Notes under the pieces: generated by a model
The model's input: the letters and a program-made list of their open reading frames with translations, nothing else
What the model was told of the DNA's origin: nothing
The model's database searches: none
Shown here: piece after piece, positions 20,978 to 34,686 of the stretch
Layout: each line of letters begins with the position of its first letter
How positions within the stretch are numbered: position 1 is the first letter of the stretch
Position numbers and translations under genes: made by a program
Source of the DNA: Jiella marina
GTDB taxonomy: Bacteria; Pseudomonadota; Alphaproteobacteria; Rhizobiales; Rhizobiaceae
DNA length: 64,000 nt
Direction: 5' to 3'
Assembly: GCF_024359545.1 (NCBI RefSeq)
Contig: NZ_JAKQZG010000006.1
Coordinates: forward strand, 124,001 to 188,000

Positions 20978-21822
20978 GCTCGGTTCTCCTCGATGAATCG
21001 GATTTCGCCTGCCCCGTTCGGACAGCCGACCAGGATGCTGCCTTCCTCATCGACGGCCGAAGAAACGCCATTCCTGGCGAAAACGGACGTCAGAGCATCC
21101 CGATCGGCGACGACGACGGTCATCGCCGTCAAGGCAAAGGGAGCCGCTCCGTCTCCGCCGACCTCGACGAGTTCGACTTCGCCGTTCGGCAGACGGAAGC
21201 TGACCATACCGTCGTCGCGGTCCTGCCCGTCGGCGTTCAGGACGGCGCCGAGATAGGACCGGGCCGACTCGATGTCGGTCGTCGAGAACTCCACCGCCGC
21301 GATGCCTCGCGCGGTATTGCCGTGGGTCGTCAGGCGGGAGCGATCGATCGTGACGGCGTGACGCGCCTCGCACAGGAAGACGTTCGGCGCCTCTGGGGCG
21401 AAATCCTTCACGAAGACAAGGCGGAACGAGAGTTCGGCCACGTCCCCGTTCGGCAGGGTCAGGCGGCGCTCGAATTCGGTCGTGCGGCTTTCCGCCAGGC
21501 CGAAGGCGTCGAGGGCGTTGCGGTCTTCAAGACCGTCGCGGCTCTGCAGGGCAAGCCCGGAAAACGCCGAAGACAAGCTGGAGCGAAACGCCCGATCGCG
21601 CAGGACGAAGAGATTGCCTTCCGTGATCGCCGTCTCGCATGCCAGCGGATCGACCACAGACAGCGGCTCGATCATCAGCCCGTCTTCGAGATAGACGCAG
21701 GCATTGCCGGTCCCGAACGGATGCTGCGCCTCCGGCGCGACGGTGAAGCCGAGGGTTTCGAACCAGTCGCGCGCATGAGATATCTTCCTAAAAGGCATCA
21801 CGACATGATCGAGAGATCTCAC
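20974..21822 (-). CDS. VOC-superfamily (glyoxalase-like) protein
   Basis: A 282-residue protein with an N-terminal [19 protein letters not shown] segment and a second repeat around [20 protein letters not shown]: two beta-alpha-beta modules typical of glyoxalase/bleomycin-resistance/dioxygenase folds. Members bind a metal and act as isomerases, dioxygenases or binding proteins; no substrate can be given. The start is GTG and it overlaps kdsA by 4 bases, so it is co-expressed with kdsA, which may hint at a metabolite-repair role. Its 5' side faces the low-GC amidase gene divergently. Confidence 0.8.
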   Translation of the reverse strand: MRSLDHVVMPFRKISHARDWFETLGFTVAPEAQHPFGTGNACVYLEDGLMIEPLSVVDPLACETAITEGNLFVLRDRAFRSSLSSAFSGLALQSRDGLEDRNALDAFGLAESRTTEFERRLTLPNGDVAELSFRLVFVKDFAPEAPNVFLCEARHAVTIDRSRLTTHGNTARGIAAVEFSTTDIESARSYLGAVLNADGQDRDDGMVSFRLPNGEVELVEVGGDGAAPFALTAMTVVVADRDALTSVFARNGVSSAVDEEGSILVGCPNGAGEIRFIEENRA

Positions 21823-21926
21823 GAAACAAATTTCCTAAACTTGCGATGGAATAATACTTGCCAATCCCACCATTGACTGCAATACTAACAACGTAGAAGT
21901 GCACTATCAAGAAGGTGGAGACAAAG

Positions 21927-22580
21927 ATGAGTAAACCTCGTACTTGGCAATTCGATCTCCCCGACGGAGAGGCACCTGCTGACGGCGATCTGCCAGAACG
22001 ATGGTATCCCGGAATACGCGATTCCTGGAATAGATGTACATCAACGCGTCTCTATGATCCAATTGAGGGAATTAGAGCTGTAGTGATACACGGCACTGCG
22101 GGGTCATCGTCTTCCGGGGCCGCATCTGTTATGCACGCCGGTGTAGCAAGTTTTCATTGGCTCGTTCCTGATGAAAACGAAGAGGCGCACGGGAAGTATG
22201 TCTGGGCGTGCGCTCCAGAAACCAAGGCCGCATGGCACGTAAGAAACTCACGATCTCATCCTGATGTCTGGAATGGTGAGAAGAAAATAAATCACTTCTC
22301 CCTTGGAATTGAAATAGTCAACTCGCAAGATATGCAAGACCCGTTTTCTGATTGGCAGGTAGAATCCACAGCAAAAATAGTTCGATATTGCTGGCTTAAA
22401 TATCCAAATCTTAAGCATATCGTGACTCACGCCAAGCTAGATCCAGAGAGACGAAGAGACCCGACAAAACTATTCCCCTGGGACCATTTCAAAGCGCTTG
22501 TTTTAAATGGAGATCGTGCACAGGCAGTTGCGATGAACGAGGGCGGTGTCAGCGCCGGAGGATATTCCGTCTACGGCTGA
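21927..22580 (+). CDS. N-acetylmuramoyl-L-alanine amidase (amidase_2/PGRP fold), low GC
   Basis: The 217-residue protein has the zinc-amidase fold: VVIHGTAG with ligand His55, SLGIEIVN, and THAKLDPERRRDPTKLFPW with His168 and Asp178 completing the site. It should cleave the bond between muramic acid and the stem peptide. No signal peptide is visible and there is no cell-wall binding domain. The ATG at 21927 is preferred over GTG at 21915 because AAGGTGGAG lies 6 bases upstream. Base and codon use are clearly richer in A+T than every neighbour, and the gene runs against the surrounding minus-strand genes, which points to acquisition. A phage or mobile-element endolysin, or an interbacterial effector, is possible. 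Confidence 0.8.
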   Translation: MSKPRTWQFDLPDGEAPADGDLPERWYPGIRDSWNRCTSTRLYDPIEGIRAVVIHGTAGSSSSGAASVMHAGVASFHWLVPDENEEAHGKYVWACAPETKAAWHVRNSRSHPDVWNGEKKINHFSLGIEIVNSQDMQDPFSDWQVESTAKIVRYCWLKYPNLKHIVTHAKLDPERRRDPTKLFPWDHFKALVLNGDRAQAVAMNEGGVSAGGYSVYG

Positions 22581-22649
22581 AATGCCGTTATCCAATTTCT
22601 AGCTGTAGTGAGGTTTATGGCCCTCTGGATTCGGAGCGCCATTTGCTAT

Positions 22650-25231
<2,582 letters not shown>

Positions 25232-25310
25232 CGAACTTTCGTGAGGATCGTTTTATCGAATTGCGGGCCTTCTACAGAACCAGGCGCCGCATTCCAACCG
25301 GTTTTCCGCG

Positions 25311-26075
25311 TCAATCGCCCCGGACGGGACAAGCCTCGCATATCGCGATGAAGTCCGCCGCCTTCAAGCTTGCGCCGCCGATCAGCGCGCCATCGACATT
25401 GTCGACGGCCAGAAGCTCGGCCGCATTGCCGGGTTTGACCGAGCCGCCGTACAGCAAACGCACCGCCCCGGCAACCGCCTCGCCGAAGCGGACGACGAGC
25501 TTTTCGCGCAGAAAGTCATGCACTTCCTTGACGTCGGCATTGGTCGGCGTGCGCCCGGTGCCGATCGCCCATACCGGCTCATAGGCGACCACCGTGTTTT
25601 CCGCGGTCAAGCCGTCGGGGAGCGAACCCGCCAACTGCCCGGCCAGGACGTCCAGCGTGTTGCCGGCGACGCGTTCCTCCTCCGTCTCGCCAATGCACAC
25701 GATCGCGATCAGGCCGGCACGCCAGGCGGCCTCGGCCTTGGCCTTGACAGTCGCATCGTCCTCGCCGTGATCCGCACGACGCTCCGAATGGCCGACGATG
25801 ACGTAGCGGGCGCCGACATCGGCGAGCATTTCCGCCGCAATGTCGCCCGTGTGAGCGCCGGAAGTCTCCCAATGGCAATCCTGGCCGCCGACCGCGACCT
25901 TGTCGCGCAACAGGCCGGCGCTCGCCGAGACCATCGTCGCGGGCGGGCAGATCAGGAGATCCTTGCCCTGGCCAGCCGGCCCGCTTGCGGCCTGAGCGAT
26001 CGCGTCGAGCTCGGTCAGGGCCTTCAGAGTGCCGTTCATTTTCCAATTGCCGGCGATCAATGGCTTCGGTGGCAT
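25311..26075 (-). CDS. tpiA: Triosephosphate isomerase
   Basis: TpiA interconverts dihydroxyacetone phosphate and glyceraldehyde-3-phosphate. The 254 residues form the standard barrel with GNWKMNG (catalytic Lys), GHSERR (catalytic His), [13 protein letters not shown] (catalytic Glu and the flexible loop) and [11 protein letters not shown] (phosphate loop). It is the first gene of the minus-strand run tpiA-secG-pyrG and is divergent from the ppiD-like gene, with about 200 bases between the two starts. Confidence 0.98.
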   Translation of the reverse strand: MPPKPLIAGNWKMNGTLKALTELDAIAQAASGPAGQGKDLLICPPATMVSASAGLLRDKVAVGGQDCHWETSGAHTGDIAAEMLADVGARYVIVGHSERRADHGEDDATVKAKAEAAWRAGLIAIVCIGETEEERVAGNTLDVLAGQLAGSLPDGLTAENTVVAYEPVWAIGTGRTPTNADVKEVHDFLREKLVVRFGEAVAGAVRLLYGGSVKPGNAAELLAVDNVDGALIGGASLKAADFIAICEACPVRGD

Positions 26076-26273
26076 GGTCGCAACACTCCCTTTCGTGCCC
26101 GTTCGGGCCGGCGTTCACGGCGCCCGTCTTTTTCGCGGCGGACCATCGTTCATCGATGTTCAGAAATCAATCGCCTGCCTCGCTTGCGCCCCGCCGCCCC
26201 TCTTCACTAATAAGGCTTTGCGAACCGAAGTCCGGACAGGCAGGCTCGGCCCTCGCAGGAATGGGAGAAGACG

Positions 26274-28163
26274 ATGCTGAACATGCTCAGACAGAGCGTC
26301 TCCGGGTGGACGGCCAAGATCCTGCTCGGCCTTCTGGTTTTGAGCTTCGCGGTCTGGGGGATCGGCAGCGGATTTCAGGGCGGCCTGTCGCGCACGGTAA
26401 TGACGGCCGGCGAAACGGAAGTCTCGCCCACCGAATACGCTTTTGCCTATTCCCAGGCGGTGAACCGGATCTCCCGCCAGATCGGGCGCCAGATCACCAC
26501 TCAGGAGGCCGAAACCTTCGGCATCGAACAGGGCGTGGTCAGCCAGCTCGTCTCGGGCGCCGTCCTCGACGAGCAGAGCCGTCAGCTCGGCCTCGGTGTT
26601 TCCGACGAACGGCTTGCCCAGACGATTGCCGAGGACCCGACCTTCCGGGATTCCAGCGGCAATTTCTCCCGCCAGGCCTTCTCGAACGCGCTCCGCAACG
26701 CGCGGGTCAACGAAAACGACTATATCGAGCAGCAGAACCGCGTCGCGCGGCGCAGCCAGCTGGTCGACGCCGTGGCCAGGGACGCCCAGACGCCGGCGGT
26801 CTTCGTCACCGCGCTCGGCCTTTATAATGGCGAGCGCCGCACGGTCGATTACCTCACGCTACAGGCGCCGGAACCCTCGGCCATCGCTGACCCGTCCGAG
26901 GAGGAGTTGCAGAGCTATTTCGACGAGCATCAGAGCCGCTACGCGGCCCCCGAGTACCGCTCGATCGCCTATGCCGAACTGACGCCCCAGGCGATCACCG
27001 ATCCTTCCACGGTGACCGAGGACCAGATCGCGGCCGACTACGAAGCGCGCAAGGCGACCTACACGACGCCGGAGCGCCGGCACGTGCAGCAGATCGTCTT
27101 CCAGGATCGCGAGGCGGCCGAGGCTGCCAAGTACGCGCTCGCCTCGGGCACGAGCTTTGAGGAGGTCGCGGCCGATGCCGGGCGCTCCCTCGCCGACATC
27201 GACCTCGGCACGGTCGCGAAGTCGGCCATTCCCGGGAGCGAAGTCGCCGACGCCGCCTTCTCGCTGGAGACGAACGAAGTGTCCGACGTCGTCGACGGCA
27301 TTTTCGGCCCGACCATCGTCCGCGTCCTGCGTGTGGAGCCAGAAGGTGTCCAGCCGCTCGAAGAGGTCCAGGACAATATTCGCAATGAGCTGGCGCTCGC
27401 CAATGCCGCCGAGACGGTGAACTCCGCCTATGACGTCTATGAAGACGCGCGCGGGGGCGGGGCGACCTTCCAGGAAGCCGCTGACCGCGCCGGGATCCCG
27501 GTCAAGACGGTCGAGGCGATCGACCGGCAGGGCAACGATGCGGAAGGCAACCCGGTCGCCGACATTCCGGCGCAGGACGACCTGCTGCAGGCCGCCTTCG
27601 AAAGCGAGCCCGGCCTCGACAATCTGCCCGTGAACGTCAATCCCAACGGCTACGTCTTCTTCGACGTCTTGAGCGTCGATCCGGCGCGCGACCGCACGCT
27701 GGACGAGGTGCGCGAAAGGGTCGTGGCGGACTGGAAAGGCGAAAAGGCGCAGGAGCAGCTTACCGCCCGCGCCGAAGAATACGAGCAGGCCATCGTCGGC
27801 GGCCAGAGCATGGGCGACATCGCCGCCGAAGCCGGCCTCGAGGTCCAGACCGCCAACGCCATCACCCGCACCTCGGGCGCTTCGGAACTGGGTCGCGAGG
27901 GCGTCGAGGCCGCTTTTTCCGGCGGCGTCGGCGCTGTCGCCACCGCACCGGGCCGCGAGGACGGCACGCGCCTCGTCCTGACGGTGAGGGAAGTGGCACC
28001 GCCGGCCGATCCCGCCGCCAATGTCAGCCAGGCGGAACGCCAGCAGATGGCCGGCATGCTGGAGAACGATCTCTACCAGACCTACGTTAACGTCCTGCAG
28101 AACGAATATCCGGTCAGCATGAACCGCTCCGCCATGGAACAGGCAAGGGCCCTGATCCGATGA
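26274..28163 (+). CDS. Membrane-anchored periplasmic peptidyl-prolyl isomerase/chaperone, PpiD-like
   Basis: The 629-residue protein has one N-terminal transmembrane anchor (about residues 12-32), a SurA_N-type chaperone region (about 40-190), a parvulin-type PPIase domain (about 260-370, starting near [10 protein letters not shown]) and a C-terminal helical part. PpiD proteins sit at the periplasmic face near the Sec translocon and help newly exported proteins to fold. It is the first gene of a tightly overlapping run with trpD, trpC, moaC and moeA; the stop overlaps the trpD start by 4 bases. Confidence 0.9.
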   Translation: MLNMLRQSVSGWTAKILLGLLVLSFAVWGIGSGFQGGLSRTVMTAGETEVSPTEYAFAYSQAVNRISRQIGRQITTQEAETFGIEQGVVSQLVSGAVLDEQSRQLGLGVSDERLAQTIAEDPTFRDSSGNFSRQAFSNALRNARVNENDYIEQQNRVARRSQLVDAVARDAQTPAVFVTALGLYNGERRTVDYLTLQAPEPSAIADPSEEELQSYFDEHQSRYAAPEYRSIAYAELTPQAITDPSTVTEDQIAADYEARKATYTTPERRHVQQIVFQDREAAEAAKYALASGTSFEEVAADAGRSLADIDLGTVAKSAIPGSEVADAAFSLETNEVSDVVDGIFGPTIVRVLRVEPEGVQPLEEVQDNIRNELALANAAETVNSAYDVYEDARGGGATFQEAADRAGIPVKTVEAIDRQGNDAEGNPVADIPAQDDLLQAAFESEPGLDNLPVNVNPNGYVFFDVLSVDPARDRTLDEVRERVVADWKGEKAQEQLTARAEEYEQAIVGGQSMGDIAAEAGLEVQTANAITRTSGASELGREGVEAAFSGGVGAVATAPGREDGTRLVLTVREVAPPADPAANVSQAERQQMAGMLENDLYQTYVNVLQNEYPVSMNRSAMEQARALIR

Positions 28164-29191
28164 GCCAGACGCTGAAGCCCTTCATCGCCAAGGCGGCCGA
28201 CGGGCAGAGCCTGACGCGGGAGGAAGCCGTCGCCGCCTTCCAGGTAATGATGAGCGGCGAGGCGACGCCTTCCCAGATCGGCGGCCTCCTGATGGCATTG
28301 AGGGTGCGCGGCGAAACCGTCGACGAGATCACCGGCGCAGTGACCGTGATGCGCGCCAACATGGCGAAGGTTCGTGCGCCCGTCGGGGCGGTCGACATCG
28401 TCGGCACCGGCGGCGATCATGCCGGCACGCTGAACATCTCCACCTGCTCCGCTTTCGTGCTGGCCGGTTGCGGCGAAATCGTCGCCAAGCACGGCAACCG
28501 GGCGCTTTCGTCGAAATCCGGCGCGGCCGACGTGTTGATGGCGCTGGGCGTCAATGTCGACCTGAAGCCGGAGCAGATCGGCCCGGTGATCGAGGCGGCG
28601 GGCCTCGGCTTCATGTTCGCACCGACCCACCATGCCGCCATGCGCTTCGTCGGTCCGAGCCGGGTCGAACTCGGCACCCGCACGATTTTCAACTTGCTGG
28701 GTCCGCTCTCCAATCCGGCCGGGGTCCGCAAGCTCCTGGTCGGCGTGTTCTCGCCCCACTGGCTGCGGCCGATCGCCGAGACGTTGCGGGCGCTCGGCAC
28801 CGAGGCCGCCTGGGTGGTCCATGGCGATGGGCTCGACGAGATGACCACGACCGGTTCGACCGAAATCGTGGCTCTTGCCGATGGCGAAATTTCCGAATTC
28901 TCCGTCACGCCGGAGGAGGTCGGGCTCAAGCGGTGGACGCTCGCCGACCTCAAGGGCGGCGATGCCACGCAGAACGCCCTGGCGCTGAAAGCTGTGCTCA
29001 ACGGTGAACCCGGCGCCTATCGCGACACAGTCGTCTTGAACAGCGCCGGCGCGCTGGTGATGAGCGGCAGGGCGAAGGACCTCGAAGGCGGGATCGCTCT
29101 GGCGAGCGAAGCCGTCGACAGCGGCAAGGCGCTTGCAGCGCTGGAGCGGCTCGCGGCGGTGACCCAGCATTTCGCTGGAGGCGCGAAATGA
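28160..29191 (+). CDS. trpD: Anthranilate phosphoribosyltransferase
   Basis: TrpD attaches phosphoribosyl from PRPP to anthranilate, the second step of tryptophan synthesis. The 343-residue protein shows the VGTGGDH phosphate loop, the [21 protein letters not shown] segment region and NLLGPLSNP, all typical. It overlaps the upstream gene and trpC by 4 bases each, so translation is coupled and TrpD and TrpC are made in step. Confidence 0.98.
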   Translation: MSQTLKPFIAKAADGQSLTREEAVAAFQVMMSGEATPSQIGGLLMALRVRGETVDEITGAVTVMRANMAKVRAPVGAVDIVGTGGDHAGTLNISTCSAFVLAGCGEIVAKHGNRALSSKSGAADVLMALGVNVDLKPEQIGPVIEAAGLGFMFAPTHHAAMRFVGPSRVELGTRTIFNLLGPLSNPAGVRKLLVGVFSPHWLRPIAETLRALGTEAAWVVHGDGLDEMTTTGSTEIVALADGEISEFSVTPEEVGLKRWTLADLKGGDATQNALALKAVLNGEPGAYRDTVVLNSAGALVMSGRAKDLEGGIALASEAVDSGKALAALERLAAVTQHFAGGAK

Positions 29192-30009
29192 GCGACATCC
29201 TTTCCCGCATCCGCGATTACAAGCTCGAGGAGATCGCGGCGGCGAAGTCTCGCCTCCCGCTCGCCGAACTCGAGGCGCGGATCGCCGACCAGGACGCCCC
29301 GCGCGGCTTCGTTCCCGCCATCGAGAGACGACTGGCCGCCGGCGAACACGCGCTGATCGCCGAGGTCAAGAAGGCAAGCCCATCCAAGGGGTTGATCCGC
29401 GAGGATTTCGACCCGCCGGAACTCGCCTCCGCCTACGAGGCGGGTGGGGCCACGTGCCTCAGCGTTCTGACCGATGCCCCCTCGTTTCAGGGGAAGCCCG
29501 AATACCTGACCGCCGCGCGCGCCACAACGCAGCTTCCGGCATTGCGCAAGGACTTTCTCTACGACACCTATCAGGTGGCTGAAGCAAGGGCCTGGGGTGC
29601 GGATGCGATCCTGATCATCATGGCGGCGGTCGAGGATGACGTCGCTGCCGCGCTTGAAGAAGCCGCCGCGCGGTACGGCCTCGACGTGCTCGTGGAAGTT
29701 CACGACGAGCCGGAGACCGAACGGGCGCTCAAGCTTTCCTCGCCGCTGATCGGCATCAACAATCGCAATCTCAAGACCTTCGAGACGACGCTGGAAACGG
29801 CCGAACGTCTGGCGAGCCAGATTCCCGACGACCGGATCGTAGTCGGCGAAAGCGGCATCTTCACCCATGCCGACTGCCTGCATCTTGCCGACCACGGCAT
29901 CCGCACCTTCCTCGTCGGCGAAAGCCTTATGCGCCAGAAGGACGTGGCGGCCGCAACGCGGGTCCTGCTCGGTCACAACCGCGAGCCCGGCGCGGAGATC
30001 CGCCCATGA
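29188..30009 (+). CDS. trpC: Indole-3-glycerol phosphate synthase
   Basis: TrpC closes the indole ring from carboxyphenylamino-deoxyribulose phosphate. The 273-residue barrel has [11 protein letters not shown] near residue 55, the FQGKPEYL and [11 protein letters not shown] segments with catalytic residues, [12 protein letters not shown], and GESGI. It is not fused to TrpF. The 4-base overlaps with trpD and moaC keep it inside the operon. Confidence 0.98.
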   Translation: MSDILSRIRDYKLEEIAAAKSRLPLAELEARIADQDAPRGFVPAIERRLAAGEHALIAEVKKASPSKGLIREDFDPPELASAYEAGGATCLSVLTDAPSFQGKPEYLTAARATTQLPALRKDFLYDTYQVAEARAWGADAILIIMAAVEDDVAAALEEAAARYGLDVLVEVHDEPETERALKLSSPLIGINNRNLKTFETTLETAERLASQIPDDRIVVGESGIFTHADCLHLADHGIRTFLVGESLMRQKDVAAATRVLLGHNREPGAEIRP

Positions 30010-30509
30010 GCGGGGCCAAGGCGGATCGGCAGGGTCTCACCCATATCGACGAGACCGGCAAGGCCTCGATGGTGGATGTCGGCGGCAAGGCCGAGACGGT
30101 CCGCGTCGCCGAGGCCGAGGGCTGCGTGATCATGCAGGCCGACACACTCGACCTCATCACCCGCCAAGAGACGGCCAAGGGCGACGTCATCGGGACGGCC
30201 CGTCTCGCCGGCATCATGGCGGCCAAACGCACCCATGAACTGATCCCGCTCTGCCACGCGCTGCTTCTGTCCAAGATTGCCGTCGACATCGAGCCCGATC
30301 CAGCCCTGCCCGGCTTGAGAGTGGAAGCGACGGCGAAGCTCACCGGCCGCACCGGCGTCGAGATGGAAGCGCTGACCGCCGTCTCCGTCGCCTGCCTGAC
30401 CATCTACGACATGGCCAAGGCGGTCGACCGGTCGATGGAGATCACCGGCATCCGGCTCTTGGCGAAGTCCGGTGGGCGCTCGGGCGACTGGACGGCGGAG
30501 CCGAAATGA
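30006..30509 (+). CDS. moaC: Cyclic pyranopterin monophosphate synthase
   Basis: MoaC works with MoaA in the first step of molybdenum cofactor synthesis. The 167 residues show [15 protein letters not shown] at the start, [14 protein letters not shown] and the active-site [15 protein letters not shown] region. Length is normal. It is coupled by 4-base overlaps to trpC and moeA. The cofactor is needed by the IorB-like enzyme at 0.8-3 kb. Confidence 0.98.
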   Translation: MSGAKADRQGLTHIDETGKASMVDVGGKAETVRVAEAEGCVIMQADTLDLITRQETAKGDVIGTARLAGIMAAKRTHELIPLCHALLLSKIAVDIEPDPALPGLRVEATAKLTGRTGVEMEALTAVSVACLTIYDMAKAVDRSMEITGIRLLAKSGGRSGDWTAEPK

Positions 30510-31714
30510 GCCTGATTTCAGTCGAAGAGGCCTATGCCCGCCTCGTCACGCCCGTTCGCCCGATCGCGCGCACCGAAGAATTGCCCCTGGCAGAAGCCGC
30601 GGGTCGGGTGCTGGCCGAGGATATCGTCGCGCGTCGCACCCAGCCGGGTTTCGCAGCCTCCGCCATGGACGGCTATGCGGTCAGGGCGGCCGATACCGAG
30701 CAGCCCTTCCAGCCGCTGAGAGTGATCGGCGAGGCGGCCGCGGGTCGCGTCTTCTCCGGCCATGTCGGCGAGGGCGAGGCCGTCCGGATCTTCACCGGCG
30801 CGCCGATCCCCGATGGGGCCGATGCCATCCTGATCCAGGAAGATGCCGAGCGGCGTGAGGATGGCAGTCTCCTGCCGACCGAGAGCGTCAGGCCCGACCA
30901 GCACGTGCGGCCGGCGGGGGTGGATTTTCGCGACGGCGACAGGCTGCTTTCGAAGGGCACCCATCTTTCGCCCGGCGCCATCGCGCTGGCTGCCTGCGGC
31001 GGCTATCCGCGCCTTCAAGTCCTCGCCCGGCCGAAGGTCGCGGTGCTTGCGACAGGAGACGAGCTGGTTCCTCCCGGCGCCGAGGCCGGGCCGGCCCAGA
31101 TCGTCGCCTCCAACAGCTACGGGGTTGCCGCCCTGATCGAGCAAGCAGGCGGCGAAGCCCTCGATCTGGGCATCGCTCCCGATGACGAAGGTCAGATCGC
31201 GGGACATCTCGATGCCGCGCTCGAGGCCGGATGTGACGTGTTCGTGACGATCGGCGGCGCCTCCGTCGGCAATCACGACCTGATCGGCAAGGTGTTCCAG
31301 TCGAAGAACGTCGAGCTTGCTTTTCTTAAGGTGGCGATGCGTCCCGGCAAGCCGCTTCTCGCCGGCACGATCGGCGACATGCGTCTCGTCGGGCTGCCCG
31401 GCAACCCGGCTTCGGCGATGGTGACGGCGACGCTGTTCCTCGCCCCGCTGGTGCGCGCGCTCTCAGGCCGCGACGCGGGCGTGCCGCGCGAGGCCGGCGT
31501 GCTCGGCAGCGACCTCGCTCCGAATGGCGAACGCGCCGATTTCATGCGCGCCACGCGAAGCATCGAGGACGGCCGGAAGATCATCCGTCCGCTGCCCCGT
31601 CAGGATTCCTCGCTGCTCTCCATCTATGCCGCCGCCGACGTGCTTCTCGTGCGCGCGCCCCAGGCGCCCGCGGCTCAGGCGGGCGAACCCTGCGCCTTCA
31701 TTGCGCTCGCATAG
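30506..31714 (+). CDS. moeA: Molybdopterin molybdenumtransferase
   Basis: MoeA inserts molybdenum into adenylylated molybdopterin. The 402-residue protein shows the typical order: an N-terminal [13 protein letters not shown] segment, the MoCF-binding domain with ATGDELV and [11 protein letters not shown], then [10 protein letters not shown] and [11 protein letters not shown], and a C-terminal beta domain. It ends 81 bases before lexA, and the LexA operators lie in that gap. Confidence 0.97.
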   Translation: MSLISVEEAYARLVTPVRPIARTEELPLAEAAGRVLAEDIVARRTQPGFAASAMDGYAVRAADTEQPFQPLRVIGEAAAGRVFSGHVGEGEAVRIFTGAPIPDGADAILIQEDAERREDGSLLPTESVRPDQHVRPAGVDFRDGDRLLSKGTHLSPGAIALAACGGYPRLQVLARPKVAVLATGDELVPPGAEAGPAQIVASNSYGVAALIEQAGGEALDLGIAPDDEGQIAGHLDAALEAGCDVFVTIGGASVGNHDLIGKVFQSKNVELAFLKVAMRPGKPLLAGTIGDMRLVGLPGNPASAMVTATLFLAPLVRALSGRDAGVPREAGVLGSDLAPNGERADFMRATRSIEDGRKIIRPLPRQDSSLLSIYAAADVLLVRAPQAPAAQAGEPCAFIALA

Positions 31715-31741
31715 TGCACAAAACTCGCGCAGGGCCTTGCG

Positions 31742-31756
31742 GAACACAACTAGAAC
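31742..31756 (-). promoter_or_regulatory. LexA operator (SOS box) 1 upstream of lexA
   Basis: GAAC-N7-GAAC on the plus strand is a perfect GTTC-N7-GTTC direct repeat on the minus strand, the alphaproteobacterial LexA box. It lies 39 bases before the lexA start, within the spacer of a possible promoter (TTGCGG at 31737, TAGGTT at 31760). Confidence 0.8.
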
Positions 31757-31766
31757 AGATAGGTTT

Positions 31767-31781
31767 GTTCAGGTTTTGTTT
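31767..31781 (+). promoter_or_regulatory. LexA operator (SOS box) 2 upstream of lexA
   Basis: GTTC-N7-GTTT on the plus strand matches the LexA box in seven of eight fixed bases. It lies 14 bases before the lexA ATG and 10 bases from box 1 in the opposite orientation, so two LexA dimers could cover the promoter for autoregulation. Confidence 0.65.
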
Positions 31782-31795
31782 TGAGGGCCGTTCCC

Positions 31796-32569
31796 ATGCT
31801 GACGCGCAAACAGCACGAGCTTTTGTGGTTCATTCACGATCGGCTGAAGGAAACCGGCGTGCCCCCCTCCTTCGACGAAATGAAGGATGCGCTGGAGCTG
31901 AAATCGAAGTCGGGAATCCACCGCCTGATCACCGCTTTGGAAGAGCGCGGCTTCATTCGGCGGCTGCCCAACCGGGCGCGGGCTCTCGAAGTGCTGAAAC
32001 TGCCCGAATCCTTCCGCGGTGGCCGCCCGGCGGGGCAGGCCAGGACCGGCTTCACCCCCAGCGTCATTGACGGCAGCCGCGGAGCGGAGACCCGCGCCGC
32101 AGCGGACAATGCCCAGCCGAGCCTCGCGAGCGCGCCTGCAGCCGCGCCGGGACGCGCACTCCGCAGCGCCGCCCCAGCCCGCTCGGAGGCGGTCTCGGTG
32201 CCGGTGATGGGACGAATCGCCGCGGGCGTGCCGATTTCCGCTATCCAGAACAACACCCATTCGATTCAGGTCCCGCCGGAAATGCTGAGCGGCGGAGAGC
32301 ATTACGCCCTCGACGTGAAGGGCGATTCCATGGTCGAAGCCGGCATTCTCGATGGCGACACGGTGGTGATTCGCCGAGCAGAGACCGCCTCGCCGGGCGA
32401 CATCGTCGTGGCTCTTGTCGACGACGAAGAGGCGACGCTCAAGCGTTTCCGCCGCCGCGGCGACACGATCGCCCTGGAAGCCGCCAACCCGGCCTACGAA
32501 ACGCGCATATTCGGCGCCGACCGGGTCAAGGTTCAGGGCCGGCTCGTCGGCCTGATCCGCAAATACTGA
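31796..32569 (+). CDS. lexA: LexA SOS repressor
   Basis: LexA represses DNA-damage genes and cleaves itself when RecA filaments form. The 257-residue protein starts [10 protein letters not shown] and has the winged-helix DNA-binding domain (1-70), a long Ala/Arg-rich linker (about 71-130) and the S24 protease domain with cleavage site Ala143-Gly144, Ser178 (KGDSM) and Lys216. It is about 55 residues longer than the E. coli protein, mostly in the linker, which is usual in this class. An in-frame upstream start at 31781 would fall inside operator 2 and is not used. Two operators directly upstream show autoregulation. Confidence 0.97.
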   Translation: MLTRKQHELLWFIHDRLKETGVPPSFDEMKDALELKSKSGIHRLITALEERGFIRRLPNRARALEVLKLPESFRGGRPAGQARTGFTPSVIDGSRGAETRAAADNAQPSLASAPAAAPGRALRSAAPARSEAVSVPVMGRIAAGVPISAIQNNTHSIQVPPEMLSGGEHYALDVKGDSMVEAGILDGDTVVIRRAETASPGDIVVALVDDEEATLKRFRRRGDTIALEAANPAYETRIFGADRVKVQGRLVGLIRKY

Positions 32570-32796
32570 GGCGTCTCAGCGAAATGCTGGCGGCCGGGCC
32601 TCGCTTCCGGTCTCGCAGACTTTGCCAAAGCTGCACCACCCCGCCGAACCTTGTCGATTTTTCACGCGCCGAGTCCAACGTTTCCCGCTAAGGAAGGCCG
32701 AAGGGTCCGATTTGCGTTTGCACGCGCTCCGTCCAGGGCAGGCCGTCCGGACCGAAGAGGCGGGCGCATGCCGCGATCGATGAGGGTGGTCTTCTC

Positions 32797-34053
32797 TTGT
32801 TCGTTTCCTTCTTCCCGAAACCGAAACTCTTCTTCCTCTCGGCCATCGGCTGGACAATCGCGGCCATCGCGCTCTGGTATGGCTTTGCCGGCGATGCGGG
32901 GCCCTGGTTCGGCCTGCCCGACCCGCCGATGGGCGAGCCGCCCGTTGTCGGCGTCTCGGTCTTCTGGTCGCCGCCCTTCCTGTGGTTCTACCTCTACTAC
33001 ACTGTCATGGTCGGTCTGTTCGCGGCCTTCTGGATGGTCTACTCACCCCATCGCTGGGCACTCTGGTCGATCCTCGGCTCGGCCCTGATCATCTTCGTCA
33101 CCTATTTCCAGGTCCAGGTCTCGGTGGCGATCAACGCCTGGTACGGCTCCTTCTACGACCTGATCCAGGCTGCTCTCTCCCAGTCGCGACCGGTGACCAC
33201 CGGCGAGTTCTATGACGGCGTCTACACCTTCCTGAGCATCGCGCTCGTCGCCGTGACGATCGCCGTTCTCAATTACTTCTTCATTTCGCACTACATCTTC
33301 CGCTGGCGCACGGCGATGAATGATTATTACATGCGCTACTGGGGCAAGCTTCGGCATATCGAAGGCGCCTCGCAGCGTGTCCAGGAGGACACGATGCGCT
33401 TTTCGACGACCACGGAAAGCCTCGGCGTCCGGTTGATCGACGCAATCATGACCCTGATCGCCTTCCTGCCCGTGCTCCTCGCCCTGTCGCAGAACGTCAC
33501 CGAACTGCCACTGATCGGCGAAGTGCCCTATGCCCTGGTCTTTGCCGCGCTGATCTGGTCGGCCTTCGGTACGGCCTTCCTGGCAATCATCGGCATCAAG
33601 CTCCCGGGCCTGGAATTCAAGAACCAGCGGGTCGAGGCGGCCTACCGCAAGGAGCTCGTTTATGGCGAAGACGATGCCTCTCGCGCCCAGCCGCCGACGG
33701 TGGCCGAACTCTTCTCCCACGTCCGTCGCAACTATTTTCGACTGTATTTCCACTACATGTATTTCAACATCGCACGGATCGGCTATCTGCAGACCGACAA
33801 TGTCTTCGCCCTGATCATCCTGGGCCCCACGATCGTCGCCGGCGCGATCACGCTCGGCGTGATGAACCAGATCGTCAACGCCTTCGACCAGGTCCGCTCG
33901 TCCTTCCAGTACCTGATCAACTCCTGGACGACGATCGTCGAACTGATGTCGATCTATAAACGCCTCCGCGGCTTCGAAGCTGCCATCGACGGCGAGCCCC
34001 TTCCCGAGATCGACCGGCGCTGGCTGGCGGAAGAGGGCAATCCGGCGGAATAG
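32797..34053 (+). CDS. bacA: SbmA/BacA-family peptide transporter
   Basis: This inner-membrane protein of 418 residues has several long hydrophobic helices and the characteristic [13 protein letters not shown] start, [20 protein letters not shown], and [12 protein letters not shown] segments of the BacA/SbmA family, which import antimicrobial peptides by proton motive force without an ATPase. In rhizobia BacA is needed for chronic infection and also affects the very long fatty acid of lipid A. The start codon is TTG, set by the family N-terminus and a GAGGGTGG ribosome site about 8 bases upstream. It is a single gene between lexA and the convergent alkB. Confidence 0.92.
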   Translation: MFVSFFPKPKLFFLSAIGWTIAAIALWYGFAGDAGPWFGLPDPPMGEPPVVGVSVFWSPPFLWFYLYYTVMVGLFAAFWMVYSPHRWALWSILGSALIIFVTYFQVQVSVAINAWYGSFYDLIQAALSQSRPVTTGEFYDGVYTFLSIALVAVTIAVLNYFFISHYIFRWRTAMNDYYMRYWGKLRHIEGASQRVQEDTMRFSTTTESLGVRLIDAIMTLIAFLPVLLALSQNVTELPLIGEVPYALVFAALIWSAFGTAFLAIIGIKLPGLEFKNQRVEAAYRKELVYGEDDASRAQPPTVAELFSHVRRNYFRLYFHYMYFNIARIGYLQTDNVFALIILGPTIVAGAITLGVMNQIVNAFDQVRSSFQYLINSWTTIVELMSIYKRLRGFEAAIDGEPLPEIDRRWLAEEGNPAE

Positions 34054-34071
34054 CGAGCCGCGGCGGAGAGA

Positions 34072-34686
34072 TCACGCCGGCTTCGTCACCCTTCTCAGCG
34101 TCAGATTGATCCGGCCGCCGGCCTTCAACAGCGTCGAGGTCTGCGGGTAGATGCGGTCGACACCGTGGTAGCAGAGCCGGGCCGGACCGCCGAGGACGAA
34201 GACGTCGCCCGAAGCGAGGCGGATGGAGGCGGTCGATCCGCCGCGTTCGGTGCCGCCGACCCGGAACCGGCAATCGTCGCCGAGGGATACGGAGACGACA
34301 GGCGCGCCGAAATCGGCCTCGTCCTTGTCCTGATGGAGCCCCATCTTGGCGCTGTCGTCATAGAAATTGACGAGGCAGGCTTCAGGCGGCGCCGGATAGT
34401 CCGCCACCTCCCGCCAGAGCGCCAGCAAGGCGTCGGGGATGGGCGGCCAGGGCTCGTCCGTGACGGGATGGCGCTCCTGATAGCGGTAGCCCGATTTGTC
34501 GGCCACCCAGCCAAGCGAGCCGCAATTGGTCATGCGGACCGAAAACGGTCGCCCCCAGCGTGGCATGACGGGAGTGTAGAGCGGCGCCTCGGAGACGACC
34601 CCACGGATCGCGTCGACCAGAGCCTCCTGCCCATTTCGATCGAAGTGCTCCGGGAGGTGGCGTGCGCCCTCAGGCAGTACCGTCAC
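34072..34686 (-). CDS. alkB: AlkB alkylated-DNA repair dioxygenase
   Basis: AlkB oxidatively removes methyl groups from 1-methyladenine and 3-methylcytosine using iron and 2-oxoglutarate. The 204-residue protein contains the iron ligands HQD (in LHQDKDEADF) and the later His in LCYHGVDRIYP, and the 2-oxoglutarate arginine in INLTLRRVTK; GYRYQERHP lies in the nucleotide-recognition region. Its start overlaps the stop of the upstream luxR gene by 4 bases, so translation is coupled. No LexA box is seen at the operon start, so control by LuxR itself is the natural guess. Confidence 0.93.
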   Translation of the reverse strand: MTVLPEGARHLPEHFDRNGQEALVDAIRGVVSEAPLYTPVMPRWGRPFSVRMTNCGSLGWVADKSGYRYQERHPVTDEPWPPIPDALLALWREVADYPAPPEACLVNFYDDSAKMGLHQDKDEADFGAPVVSVSLGDDCRFRVGGTERGGSTASIRLASGDVFVLGGPARLCYHGVDRIYPQTSTLLKAGGRINLTLRRVTKPA

